A stretch of DNA of 64,000 nt from Megalobrama amblycephala (lineage: Eukaryota > Chordata > Actinopteri > Cypriniformes > Xenocyprididae). Shown here piece by piece: positions 12,704-26,800 of the stretch (within the stretch, counting starts at the first letter, position 1; every line of letters begins with the position of its first letter). The position numbers and the translations under genes were made by a program. A model generated the notes under the pieces. That model worked only from the letters and a program-made list of their open reading frames with translations, was not told the origin of the DNA and searched no databases. The DNA is taken from assembly GCF_018812025.1 (NCBI RefSeq), contig NC_063065.1, positions 31,840,642 through 31,904,641 on the forward strand, in the 5' to 3' direction.

Positions 12704-15700
12704 TTTTTTGTTACAAAATTACATTTTGTTGCCTGGGGTCTGTGGAGACCCCAAAGACCCTGAGTGTACTTCCTAAACGAAGACCACACAAGGGTTAAAT
12801 GTCAATTCTAATTTTATTAGACATGTAGTTGCAAAGCTAGTTAGTAGTGTCTAAAGTGACCATCGAAATAAAGTATAACCAATATTAAATAGCCCGTTTT
12901 ACTCTGAAATACATCACATTACTAAAGTATAATGGATTGAAAATAGTTAATTTGATGTTGTTTCACTAGACCAAGTGTTTATTTCCTGCATTTGTTCTGT
13001 TTTAAAAAGACAGACCTCTCCGAAGGGCTTAACGGTGACTATGTTGTAGGAGCCAGGGTCTCTCTCCACCAGACACGTCTCTGTGAGGGCCAAGATCCGC
13101 TTCACCGGCTCCTGAGACCAACACAACCACCAATCACATCATCAGAGAGCACATGACATCACGAGCATGTGTGGATTCGGCTGTCGCATCTTACCGCGTG
13201 CCGCGGCGAGAGCTTCTGCACGATGAACTCGGTGAGCGAGGTGATGCACTCGTCTGAACCGTACTTCCCCAGACGCTCGCCGAGGAAGCCCTCGAACGTC
13301 AGCTGCTCCTTACGGAGGCGTAACGTGATGCCGATGAAGTTGCCGGCGTGCTCGATCGCGCTGCGAATGATCTCGTCACGATGCTCAGACGCAAAAAGAT
13401 GCTGCAGAGAGCAAAAGAGAAAGAGTGTCAGTAATACGTTAATGCGTGTCAACTCAGTGTTGAACAGGAACTGCACACAGACCAGTCTGCCGAAGCCGCC
13501 GTACAGCACGCAGAAGCCGCCCTGGTAGTCGGAGACCTCGGCGAAGCCCTCGACACAGCGGTAGTCATACGAGCAGATCACGCGGTTGGTCTGGGGGTCG
13601 ATCTGATCGATGCCTCCGGGAGTGACTTCCAAACACACGCTCTTCCGTGTGTCGCTCCAGTGATGCTTGTAGCAGTTATAGCGCTGAGGAAACACCAGCA
13701 GAATTAGCAAAATACAAAACACGAACATCATGAAAACATGCACACAGTCGGTTCTGACCAATCCTGAACTGTTTTACTTCATGAGGAGCTACAGAAAGTG
13801 AAGAAAATAATTGAGAGTTATAAAGTCAGAACTGTGAGATATAGCCCCGGTTTCACAGACAGGGCTTAGCCTAAGCCTGGATTAGGCCTTAGTTCAATTA
13901 GGGCATTTAAATAGCTTTTATGAATGTACACTAGAAAAAAACAGTACTGGTGTACATCTTGAGACAAAACAATGACACTGACATATTTTAAGATATGTCA
14001 GGGCAAGTTACTTTCAGTTAAAACAACTCAAACATGCATTTTAGTCTAGGACTAGCTTAAGCCTTGTCTGTGAAACCGGGGGATAAAGCCGCAATTGCGT
14101 GTTGTAAAGTCAGAATTGCGATATAAAGTCACAATTGCGATATAAGTCACTATAGTGAGATATAAAGTCAGAACTGCGAGTTATAAAGTCATAATTGCGA
14201 GATATAATGTCAGAATTGCAAGATATAAAGTCACAATTGCAATATAAAGTCACTATAGTGAGTTATAAAGTCAGAATTACGATATAAAGTCACAATTGCG
14301 ATATAAAGTCACAATTACGAGATATAAAGTCACAATTGAGATATAAAGTCAGAATTGCGAGTTATAAAATCACAATTGCGATATAAAGTCACAATTGAGA
14401 TATAAAGTCAGAATTGCGAGTTATAAAGTCACAATTGCGATATAAAGTCACAATTGCGATATAAAGTCACTATTGCGAGATATAAAGTCAGAATTGCGAG
14501 ATATAATGTCAGAATTGCGATATAAAGTCACAATTGCGATATAAAGTCAGAATTGTGAGTTATAAAGTCAGAATTGCGATATAAAGTCACAATTGCGATA
14601 TAAAGTCAGAATTGCGAGTTATAAAGTCAGAATTGCGATATAAAGTCACTATTGCGATATAAAGTCACTATTGCGATATAAAGTCAGAATTGTGAGTTAT
14701 AAAGTCACAATTGCGATATAAAGTCAGAATTGTGAGTTATAAAGTCAGAATTGCGATATAAAGTCACAATTGCGATATAAAGTCAGAATTGCGAGTTATA
14801 AAGTCAGAATTGTGAGTTATAAAGTCAGAATTGCGATATAAAGTCACTATTGCGATATAAAGTCACAATTGCGATATAAAGTCAGAATTGCGAGTTATAA
14901 AGTCAGAATTGCGATATAAAGTCACTATTGCGATATAAAGTCACAATTGCGATATAAAGTCAGAATTGCGAGTTATAAAGTCAGAATTGCGATATAAAGT
15001 CACTATTGCGATATAAAGTCACAATTGCGATATAAAGTCACAATTGCGTGTTATAAAGTCAGAATTGCGATATAAAGTCACTATTGCGATATAAAGTCAG
15101 AATTGCGATATAAAGTCACTATTGCGATATAAAGTCAGAATTGCGATATAAAGTCAGAATTGCGAGTTATAAAGTCAGAATTGCGAGATATAAAGTCAGA
15201 ATTGCGAGATGTAAATTCACTATTGCGAGATATAAAGTCACTATTGCGAGATATAAAGTCAGAATTGCGAGATATAAATTCACTATTGCGAGATATAAAG
15301 TCACAATTGCGAGATATAAAGTCAGAATTGCGAGATATAAATTCACTATTGCGATATAAAGTCACAATTGCGATATAAAGTCAGAATTGCGAGTTATAAA
15401 GTCAGAATTGCGATATAAAGTCACTATTGCGATATAAAGTCACAATTGCGATATAAAGTCACAATTGCGTGTTATAAAGTCAGAATTGCGATATAAAGTC
15501 ACTATTGCGATATAAAGTCAGAATTGCGATATAAAGTCACTATTGCGATATAAAGTCAGAATTGCGATATAAAGTCAGAATTGCGAGTTATAAAGTCAGA
15601 ATTGCGAGATATAAAGTCAGAATTGCGAGATGTAAATTCACTATTGCGAGATATAAAGTCACTATTGCGAGATATAAAGTCAGAATTGCGAGATATAAAT

Positions 15701-18700
15701 TCACTATTGCGAGATATAAAGTCACAATTGCGAGATATAAAGTCAGAATTGCGAGATATAAATTCACTATTGCGAGATATAAAGTCACAATTGTGTGATA
15801 TAAAGTCAGAATTGCGAGATATAAAGTCAGAATTGTGAGTTATAAAGTCACAATTGCGATATAAAGTCAGAATTGTGAGTTATAAAGTCAGAATTGCGAT
15901 ATAAAGTCACTATTGCGATATAAAGTCACAATTGCGATATAAAGTCAGAATTGCGAGTTATAAAGTCAGAATTGCGATATAAAGTCACTATTGCGATATA
16001 AAGTCACAATTGCGATATAAAGTCACAATTGCGTGTTATAAAGTCAGAATTGCGATATAAAGTCACTATTGCGATATAAAGTCAGAATTGCGATATAAAG
16101 TCACTATTGCGATATAAAGTCAGAATTGCGATATAAAGTCAGAATTGCGAGTTATAAAGTCAGAATTGCGAGATATAAAGTCAGAATTGCGAGATGTAAA
16201 TTCACTATTGCGAGATATAAAGTCACTATTGCGAGATATAAAGTCAGAATTGCGAGATATAAATTCACTATTGCGAGATATAAAGTCACAATTGCGAGAT
16301 ATAAAGTCAGAATTGCGAGATATAAATTCACTATTGCGAGATATAAAGTCACTATTGCGAGATATAAAGTCAGAATTGCGAGATATAAAGTCACAATTGC
16401 GAGATATAAAGTCACAATTGCGAGATATAAAGTCAGAATTGTGATATAAATTCGGAATTGCGATATAAAGTCACTATTGCGATATAAAGTCACAATTGAA
16501 AACAGTTGTGTACTTTTTTTTTCAGTTATTTTCAAAAAATATATATATACCATATTTAAAACCATAATAATGACCCATTTGAAAAGCTTACTTGATTTTT
16601 CTTCTTAACAGCTAATGCTCACTGTAGTGGATCGGTGACATAATGTTATTCATCAAAACAGCATTTCAGTAATAAAAGTGTCCAGATTTCAAATGTGTTC
16701 ACTACCCTGAATTTTGGAAAATTAATTTTGGACTGATTCTCTCTAATAAAACACAGAAGGCAAATTAAATTACCAAACAACCTTGGTGTTTGTCGAAAAA
16801 CAGTAGAAATTTTTTACGCAGGTGGAGGGAGAAAAACACTGTTTATATGTAAACCATGACTCAGGATCAGATGGGATTATACTCACTCTTCCGGTGATTT
16901 TTCCCTCTGAGAAGTCTGTTCTGAACCTCTGTGGGGCAGAGAGACAAAAATCAGCATTTCAAGAGCCTTTCTGGATCAGTGTGATGAAACCTGATTCTAA
17001 CGAAGAATGAAGTGTCTTAAAAAAACGAAGAATCGCACGGCTCCTTTCATGAACTGTTGCCTCATTTCACAGCATGCAAATTCATTAGCAATTGAGAAGA
17101 CGAGATCTCTCACCAGCGCTTCTGTCAGCAGCTCAGTGCGATGTTCAGTGGAGAACTTCAGCGTTTCGGACTTCTTCCCGCTGCCCTTGCGGAAAGTGAG
17201 GTTGAACTCGGTTCCCTGGCCTTTCCCAGCCGGAGCGATGCCACAGATATCGCCGTACGGCCACTGGACATGCCAGAGAGATAATATCACACAATATTTA
17301 TTAAATATATCAATGTTTGACATATTGGCATTTGAAACTTAATATTTATGAGAAAATAATGCACTAATGTTTTATTCATCAGGATTTGACTGGATTATGA
17401 AAAGAGGCTATGATACTATTGGTTAACAATTTTTCCCTGCCCATATGGCCTTGGTTATGTCAGAAATGTATTATTAGTTTATTTTTTATTATTAAAAATA
17501 ATGTAAATAATTTATACTCATCCTCAGCTCTTAATCTGTCAGCAGTACCTGGTTTGTAACTTCTAAGGTGGTGGGATTGTATGTGGTGATGCCATGAGTC
17601 CCCACGGAGAACACACGCTTGTACCTGAAGAAACAAAAACAGTACATTCTCTTGTGTGTCGGATACAGTGTGTAACTTAATAGTAAAACTGGTCATCCAT
17701 CGGGACAGAGAGTTCAGACTGAGCAACATGAAAAACCAGACGAGCTCAAAGATGGCATTGTTATCGGTCCATGTCCAAAAACGCTGTTTCCCCCAGACGG
17801 TCTGAAAATAATGATGGCAGTAATTAGAGAGGAACGTGTGTGTATGTGTGAGAGAGAGAGAGTTACAAAACCCTGATCTCAAAATGAAGAAGCAGGAGGA
17901 ATGAGCCGAGTGAGTAACGGACTCTAATCAGGGCTCTACAGTGTGATCTAGCCAATCACAGACATATCTGTTGATTTCTTGAACACAATGGCCAATCAGA
18001 GGCATTTAAGTTAAAATCCACACACCGCTCAAAACGTTTGTTTAGTGCCGAGTTATGCAAGCTCACAAATCCTCTCATTATAACAAACAAAGTACAGACA
18101 CAAAGTAAATAAGAGATTCATTGTGCAGTGTAGTCAACTTCACCGACTATAACGGATGTTTGTGAGATCGCGATGAACTGAGACAAGGGAGTATGCAAAT
18201 TTAATACTGATTTTATACAACAATTCAAATAACAAGGTTAATATCAAGTGACTTGCATTTTAGGGAACAGTATTGTCAGATTTCATCACATAGTTTGCAT
18301 CTCCAAGCAAACAGGTGTTTCGTTTATGAATGAATCTGCGTTTTCAAAATGAGTCTAGTGAGTCAATGATTCAATGACTCATTCATAAAGACAGCCGATG
18401 CTTTGCTCCTGAATGAATCAGTTGTTTGAATGAATCGATTGAATTAATGATTCATTAACAAAGACAGTGACTTGCCGCCCCCTACTGGCAATTTTAGTTA
18501 CATTTTTAAAGTACCATTTCAGTTATTTAAATCATTTAATAAGAGATGCACCGATATATATCGGCCAATATTCGGTATCGGCTGATAAAAGCACATTTTC
18601 ACACTCAGCAGCCGATAGTTTAAAAACAGCCAATAGTCAGAGACGATATATCCTGTTAATCAAAAGAGGGCAGGAAAATGCACTGAATTTATGCTTTGTG

Positions 18701-21700
18701 TAAAGAAAATGCTAAGAAACCAGTTCAATGTTCAGTATTAATAGTAATTATATGAATTTAGTTAATGTGTGTTAATATTAATTTGAGTAATGTGCTTGTT
18801 TATACCAGTTACTCTGAAACAAGTTGCTGAAATGGAGAGAATAAAGTTTTTATTTGCATTTCTTTCAAAATATAGTCATTTAAAATATAATGATTATATT
18901 GTTTGATTGATTAATCTTCCTGATTGTGTCTTATTATTCTTCTAACTCAATTTATAAATATAGAAAAGATGACACATATACTAAAGTTTGGAAAAATGCC
19001 CTTACAAAGAAAAGAAAAAGCCCTGGCAAATTATTTTAAAGAGTCAAATATCACCTCATTGTGGGAAGGTTAATTTCTGTCATTGATCAGAAGGTGCTCC
19101 TACATTTTTGACTTTCCTAATTTTTTTTAAAGTTGTAATAGTGAAGATCACAGAGTCTTCAGAGTGTTCGCTCAATTATACCCAGAATCCTCCTCTGACC
19201 CCAGTCCTGACATCAACAGAAACAACAGATAATGAATGATCCAGAAACACCCAACAAACACCACTGACAGCTTGAAAAAAGCGTCTTCCACCCACAAACA
19301 TCCTCGTCATTGTTTTATTACATGCAAATGGAACAAAAGACGGCTTGACAGACAACAGTAGCTTAACAGGCAGGAGGAACAACATCACTTTCACAGGAAG
19401 AGAAGAGACGAGACGAGATGAATGCAATGCGTTTCAGGTTCACGGACACAAAGATTAAGAGAAGTGGTATTAATCACTTCACTACACACAGAGTCACAGA
19501 TCTATTACAGAGAAACTTGCCAAGTCAGCAGTTCATTCTTCTAAAGCCTTGTTCAGATAATCAGTCCAAATCCAGTGTTCATATCAGATTATATTTAGTA
19601 TTACGTGTGAATGGCAAAAAGACATGAAATAGAATTTTTTTAATCAACTGATTTCACACTACGTTCGACGTGGTTTGAAATCCTATTCAACGCACATTTC
19701 TGTTTCAGTCTGACCGGATTCCTTATGCCACGTAAAAATGTAAACATGCCAGACGCTGTTGTAGGAAACATGCAGAAACAAGGTTGTGTTGTTGTGAAGT
19801 GCAGATATACAGCACAATACCACAATATACTGCTAGTCTCTATAGATCAGATTCCAATCAGATCTTTTAAATTGTTTAGACTAGTCTTTTTTTTTTTTTT
19901 CAGCACAACTATAATGATAACGTCACATTGGACATTATTGGAATCACATTCAGAATTCTTGATCAATGATAAAAACATTGACAGCCAATAAGAATCCATC
20001 CTGCTTTAATGAGCTCGAGCATTTAAAGCGACAGACGACAAACTGCAGCGCTTATAATAAACAGAATGATGTTGATATTTTAACTGTTAAATTAAATTTT
20101 AGTAATCATAAAGCATGTCTAATTAATTGAAATCATGAAACTTATATAATTCAACAACAATTTATTAAAAGTTTAACAAAAATTATTTTTTTAGGACCCT
20201 ATGAAATATATATAAAATATTATATATAATATATATATAAAATCACATTCCATTTTATTTTTACCAAATTCAATTTTCTGGATTCCATTTTAATGATTTA
20301 ATTAAATTTTAAAAATCAAAAAGCATGTCTAATTAATTGAATTTATAAAAACGAAAAAAAGAAATTCTGTGTTGTGTATTTTAAATTTTTCTGACAATCA
20401 AATGATGGACAACAGAGCTTTACTGTTAAAATTAGCATGTTAGAAAATTTGTGATTATTCCTTAAAATATCGTTTTAATAATGTATTATTATTATTAGTG
20501 TTAGTATTATTATTGATACATTGAGACGTAGCTAAATTCTACTGTACAACAGAAATATATTTCTAAACGTTCAAACTTTTATTTTGACGGGTTGCAGTGA
20601 AGACCATTGAGTTTGTGTGTTTATGAAACTGTAAAATGCTCATGAAGTGACTCTGGAGATGAAGTTCATGTCCTCATATAGTGAGTGCAGTTTAATATTA
20701 ACAGACACTAGTCTATATTGCAATTTGATTTAAGTGTGCTGACCTAATTTTTATTTTTTTCATAAAAAAAATTGACAAATTTTGTGACATTCCACATTAT
20801 ACAGTAAATTCCGTTTTAATGACTGGATTTCGTGATTCCATCTACGTTTTCTGCATCGCAGAAATCATTAGGGCCCTACCTTAATTGCTAGTTGTAGGGC
20901 CCTATAATTTCCGCGATCACGGAATCGCAGAATCCATTCATAAAAACGGAATTTACTATATAATGCGGAATGTCACGGAATTTGTCAAATTTTTGATGAA
21001 TGAATTAAAAGCAGGTCAGAACATTTAAATTAAATCGCGATGTAGACTAGTGTCTGTGAATATTAAACCGCAAAAACACTATTTAAACATGAATCCTGCA
21101 TGCCTGTGTGACTCTGAAATGAATGATGCGGAAGCGCGGTTTCATTTACCGCACGCACGCTGAAGCACATGCGACGCTCGCTGTGTTTTCGTCCTCTGTC
21201 GCCTCACTATATGAACGCACGAATTCATCTCCAGAGCTGCTCTGAAAGTCACTTCATCAGCGTTTAACCGCTTCGTTTGAGAAAACTACCATCATAAACA
21301 CAGAGAAACTCAAAGCTCTGGGCAAACCGTCAAAATAAAAGTTTGATTTAACTTGACAGAAACATATTACTGTTGTACAGTAGAATTTAGATAAATTAAT
21401 TTAACAATAAATTATTAAATATACTTTTAAACAATAATCTCAGTGTTTCTTCCATGTTTTAATTTTAACAATAAAGCTCTGTTGTGCAGCACATTGTTTG
21501 ACAAAAAAAGTTTAATTTTATAATTAAAAGATAAATTAAATGGTATACGTTCATTTGATTGCCAGAAAAATTTAAATACACAACAGAATTTCTGAAAAAA
21601 AAATTCATAAAAATATATATTTTTTAATTAATAAATATTGTTGTTTTTAAGAATTCAATTAATTAGACATGCTTTTTGATTATTAAAATGGAATTAAACC

Positions 21701-22824
21701 ATTAAAATGGAATCCAGAAAACAGAATTTGGTAAAAAATAAAATTTGAGGGGAAAGAATAAAAGGCTTATCATAGGGCCCTAAAAAAAAAAAAAAAAAAA
21801 AATGTAATTTTTGTGTTAAACTTTTATTAAATTGTTGGTAAATTGGACAAGATTCATTATTTCAATTAATTAGACATGCGTTTTGATTACTAAAATTTAA
21901 TTTAACCATTAAAATGGAGTCAAAAAATAAATAAAACGGAAAAAACGGAATTTGGGAAAAAATAAAACGGATTTCATAGGGCCCTATAGTTGGTCAGACA
22001 GTCTTAAATTAGCAGCTACGTTTGTGCAACAGCAGTTTCCTGGACTGACAGTGTCTAAATGTCTAATATGGGAACTAAACTAATTCTGTAACGACCAGAG
22101 CAAACACATACTGTACATCACCAAGATGCTTGTGAAGGAACATCAGGTGTGACAAAAACATTATTAAAAAAACAACCCAAAAAATTCAAACAACAACATT
22201 CTTCAAAAACTGTACTGCTCTGACAGACAGAGGATAATGTGTTCATTATGTCTTTATGTCGACACTGAGAGCATCTTTTGTGAGTGACGGGAACGTTTTC
22301 AACACCATCTCATCCGCTACGCAGCTGACATGCTTTCAGCAAGTGTGAAAGATAGCAGTAATAACAGATACCGCAGTTCACAGTTTACCAGCGTACATGA
22401 TAAATGATAGCAAATAATACTGGGAACAACAGTCAGAGACTGACTCGTACCCTTATTTCAGAAATAAAAACAGTTGTTTTATATTTTAGTTCAATTTTGA
22501 TTAGACTGGAAATTTGAGTCTTAATTATTGGAAGTATGCAGCTTACATACTGCAAAAATGGATGATAGTTTGCCATTTCAAACACTTATTATTTCCAGTT
22601 GAAGGCCACACCCATCTATCCAGTCTCCTTTCTGTCTCTGTGACCTCGTAGAATAATACTAGCTCCAGTCACAAGACTGGTTAATTATTCATTGTCTGTG
22701 GCTTTTAACATCTTCCCCGGGACAAGTGCATCACATACTCCATCACATGACTGGACCCAACAAATCCTCCTATCATTTGATTACATATATCTTCAGCTTA
22801 CAGTGAAAGTTTAGGCTCTGAGTG

Positions 22825-22857
<33 letters not shown>

Positions 22858-23782
22858 ACAGTCCAAAAGTTTGGAACCACTAAGATTTTTAATGTTTTTA
22901 AAAGAAGTTTCGTCTGCTCACCAAGGCTACATTTATTTAATTAAAAATACAGTAAAAAACAGTAATATTGTGAAATATTATTACAATTTAAAATAACTGT
23001 TTTCTATTTGAATATATTTGACAAAGTAATTTATTCCTGTGATGCAAAGCTGGATTTTCAGCATCATTACTCCAGTCTTCAGTGTCACATGATCCTTCAG
23101 AAATCATTCTAATATGATGATTTGCTGCTCAAGAAACATTTAATGTGTACAATTGTACAAAATATTTGTGTACAATATTTTTTTTCAGGATTATTTGATG
23201 AATAGAAAGTTCAAAAGAACAGTGTTTATCTGAAATCTAATCTTTTGTAACATTATAAATGTCTTTACTGCCACTTTTGATTGATTTAATGCATCCTTGC
23301 TGAATAAAAGTATTCATTTCTTTAATTTCTTTTCAAAAAAATAAAAATAAAAATTCTTACTGACCCCAAACTTTTGAACGGTAGTGTATAATGCTACAGA
23401 AGCTTTGTATTTCAGATAAATGCTGTTCTTTTGAACTTTCTATTCATCAAGGAATCCTGAAAAAAAAAGTACACAACTGTTTTCAACATTGAAAATAATC
23501 ATAAATGTTTATTGAGCAGCAAATCAGCATATTAGATTGATTTCTGAAGGATCATGTGACACTGAAGACTGGAGTAATGATGCTGAAAATTCAGCTTTGC
23601 ATCACAGGAATAAATTACTTTGTCAAATATATTTAAATAGTACACAGTTATTTTAAATTGTAATAATATTTCACAATATTACTGTTTTTTACTGTATTTT
23701 CAATTAAATAAATGTAGCCTTGGTGAGCAGACGAAACTTCTTTTAAAAACATTAAAAATCTTAGTGGTTCCAAACTTTTGGA

Positions 23783-23841
<59 letters not shown>

Positions 23842-26800
23842 ACGTTTTTCTCTAATACACATTGGCCACAATTAATCATACTCCTTTATTCAATACTTTT
23901 TTTAAACCTCTTTTTCCCAAGATAAGAGCTCAAGTCTTCTTCTATAATGTCTACAGATCATTCCTGCATACAGTCTCTCCAGATCCTTCAGATTCCAGCT
24001 CTATGTTGCTTCTTCTCTTCAGTTTTCTTTAGGGTTCAGGGGTCAGGGGACTGGGACAGCCATGGCAGAAGCTTCATTTTGTGCTCAGTGACACATGTTT
24101 GTGTTGATTTTGATGTTTGTTTTTGGATCATTGTCCTGATGGAAGATCCAACCACAGCCCATTATATGATTTCTAGCAGAAGCAGTCAAGTTGATTTTTT
24201 ATCTGTTGGTATTTGATAGAATCCATGATGCCATAGATGTCTAGAACCTCCAGGAGAAAACAGGCCTATAACATTAAAGATCCAGCAGTATATTTAACCG
24301 TGGACATGGGCTACTTTTTATCCATGTGTGCACCAAACCCATCTGGTGGGTTTGCTGCCAAAAAAATATTTTTTTAGTTTCATCTGACCAAAAAACCCAG
24401 TTCTGTTTAGTTCCAGACGTGTCTAACAACTGAATATGTTGGAGATTGTTTATGGATGAGCGATGAGGATTTTTCTTGAAACTCTCCCGGACAACTTGTG
24501 GGGATGAAGCTGCTTTTTGATCATTTTTTGGGGGGCTTTCTGACACTCAAGACTCAACTAATCTCTGCAATTCTCCATCTGTGATCCTCAGAGAGTCTTT
24601 GTCTGCTCAAACTCTCCTCCTCACCGCACATTAGGACGATTAGGACACTCGTCCTCTTCCAGGCAGATTCGTAACATCTTTAGTTGATTGGAACTTCTTA
24701 ATTATTGCCCTGATGGTGGAAATGGGGATTTTCAATGCTTTAGCTCTTTTCTTACAGCCATTTTCTATTTTGTGAAGCTCAACAATCTTTTGCTGCACAT
24801 CAGAATTATATTCTTTGGTTTTACTCTTTTTGATGAATGATTAAGGGAATTTAGCCTTTGTGTTTGCTTATATTAATATTCCTTTTAAACGGGAAGTCAA
24901 TTTCATGTTCCTAGTCACCCTGGTGTCCCAAAAATTGTAAATATAAATGGGTATATACTTCAGAGATATTTTACTCATAAGAATTTCAACTTCAATTCAC
25001 ATTTATTTGTATAGCGCTTTTCACAATACATATCGTTTCAAAGCAGCTTTACAGAGAATGCATGTCAACATTACAATTTAGAGAATGCAGTTAGCTAATA
25101 ATGTAATAATTTAGGTAATTAATTTACAATCACTGTCAGCAATTTAATTTGACTTCAGTTCGAAATGTTTTTGCATCATAAGCATTATGAGTATACTACG
25201 ATAGTATTATTCTATACTAGAGGTATAAATACAGACAACGAATAAGACAACTTTGGAAATCAGGAACTGAAAAAAGTTTCACAATCTAATCTTGGCCACA
25301 AGTTTGTAACCAGTAAAATTTGAAAAAGAATGAAACTGAGCAGTGCGGAGATTGTCCAAAAGCTTAATCATCAGCTCAGATGCGGTGATAACAGCACATG
25401 CATGAGGAATGATTCTCACAGATCTCTGAATAACAGCAGGCAGATTATATCATCTCAACTGCACAGCTGAAATATATCAACTTAAACACTTCTAGTGTGG
25501 TGAAAACTTACAGAGTCTACAGCCGAGACAACAAGTGAAGGGACGGCTCAATAACACTAACAAAACCACATCTATAATCATTCTTCCGTTCAGTTTTACT
25601 GTCTTATGTACTAATATAGAGTAATTACAGCATACATATGTACAAACAATACATGCTGTGCTTGGGTGAAGTTGAGATGCATTAATAACACTCATGGCTT
25701 ACTGCATTACAGGAATGTAACCGAGCCCAAGAGAGTGGGATCACAAACCATAACAAGGAAAAGCATAGTACTACATGTCTACAGGGGAAGCAGATTTGGT
25801 GGACGTGTCAGAGCTCGTTTTACTTTCGATTCTAGTCTCTATTTTTGTCTCAACAGCTACTTTTCTTTTATTAGGAAACTGATACCCACCCATCCTCTCC
25901 AAACCAATGAAATCTTGTCTCACATACTCAAAATGATGAAAACAGGGTTGCTGTATTATAAAGAAAGTACTCCAAAACCACACTTAGACATTTTTCTAAA
26001 ATCTTTTTGTGTGCGTTTTTGTAGAAGAAAGTCCTACAGGTTTGGAAAGACATGAAGGAGAGTAAATGATAACAGAATTATCATTTTCCCTTAACATTAT
26101 CTACTACTATATCTCTGACAACTAGAGCAGCACGATTAACCGCTAAAAGATCGCAATCTCCATGTCGATTTAATCACACAGGTGATCTTATTCCTAAATG
26201 ACAACGATTCACCTCTGTCTATTAAACCTTTGACAAGTATGATCACAGCGAACATTCAGATCTGAGTTCTGATCCAGAGAGAGCCGCTGTCATGTTTGGG
26301 TATAAACCAGCTTCACAAACAGCCTTTTCAACCACACAGTGTCATTATTTCTGCCTTACAATAATTCATTCATTCATACTGAACACAACTGGAATTGAGC
26401 CGAGAAAAAACAGCTATAGGGGAGATCCACTGAGCCAGAGAGGGAAAGATCTAGATCTAGAATGAGAACTGCATATGCAACACTTTCATATAGCTGGAGT
26501 TTTGACTTTTGGCATCAAGTCTGGTCCGCGCTGCTGGACGTCGTCTATCCAGCTGATTGGCAGATAAATCTAATCGCCAGTCTTTACTGTTAATATCACC
26601 TAAAAATGCCAAATCTCATAGAAAATTAATAAATTCAGTTTCCTTGGTCGCTACAAATCACTGTCAGTGTAAACGCCCCTTGAGAATTAGACTATCTGCA
26701 TTTCGAGGGAACAAGTTTGAAATCAGGTTGGGTTAAATGTTTGCCCAATATGCTGGGCAGTTTTATTTAACCCACACTTGGGTTATTTTTTCTACCCAAG

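Noticed and set aside
12595..12798. Frame starting [15 protein letters not shown]
   Set aside because: Poly-A and (TA)n translated inside the fold-back element.
13169..13528. 119-codon plus-strand frame
   Set aside because: Antisense shadow of dnajc13 exons 5 and 6.
13159..13761. A single 200-codon minus-strand gene
   Set aside because: It is two dnajc13 exons (13483-13683 and 13195-13401) joined across an 81-bp intron that happens to be open; the intron has proper splice signals and no homology.
17007..17342. 111-codon plus-strand frame
   Set aside because: Antisense shadow of dnajc13 exon 3.
25666..26055. 129-codon plus-strand frame
   Set aside because: Its 3' part runs into a MITE arm, and there is no homology or splice support.
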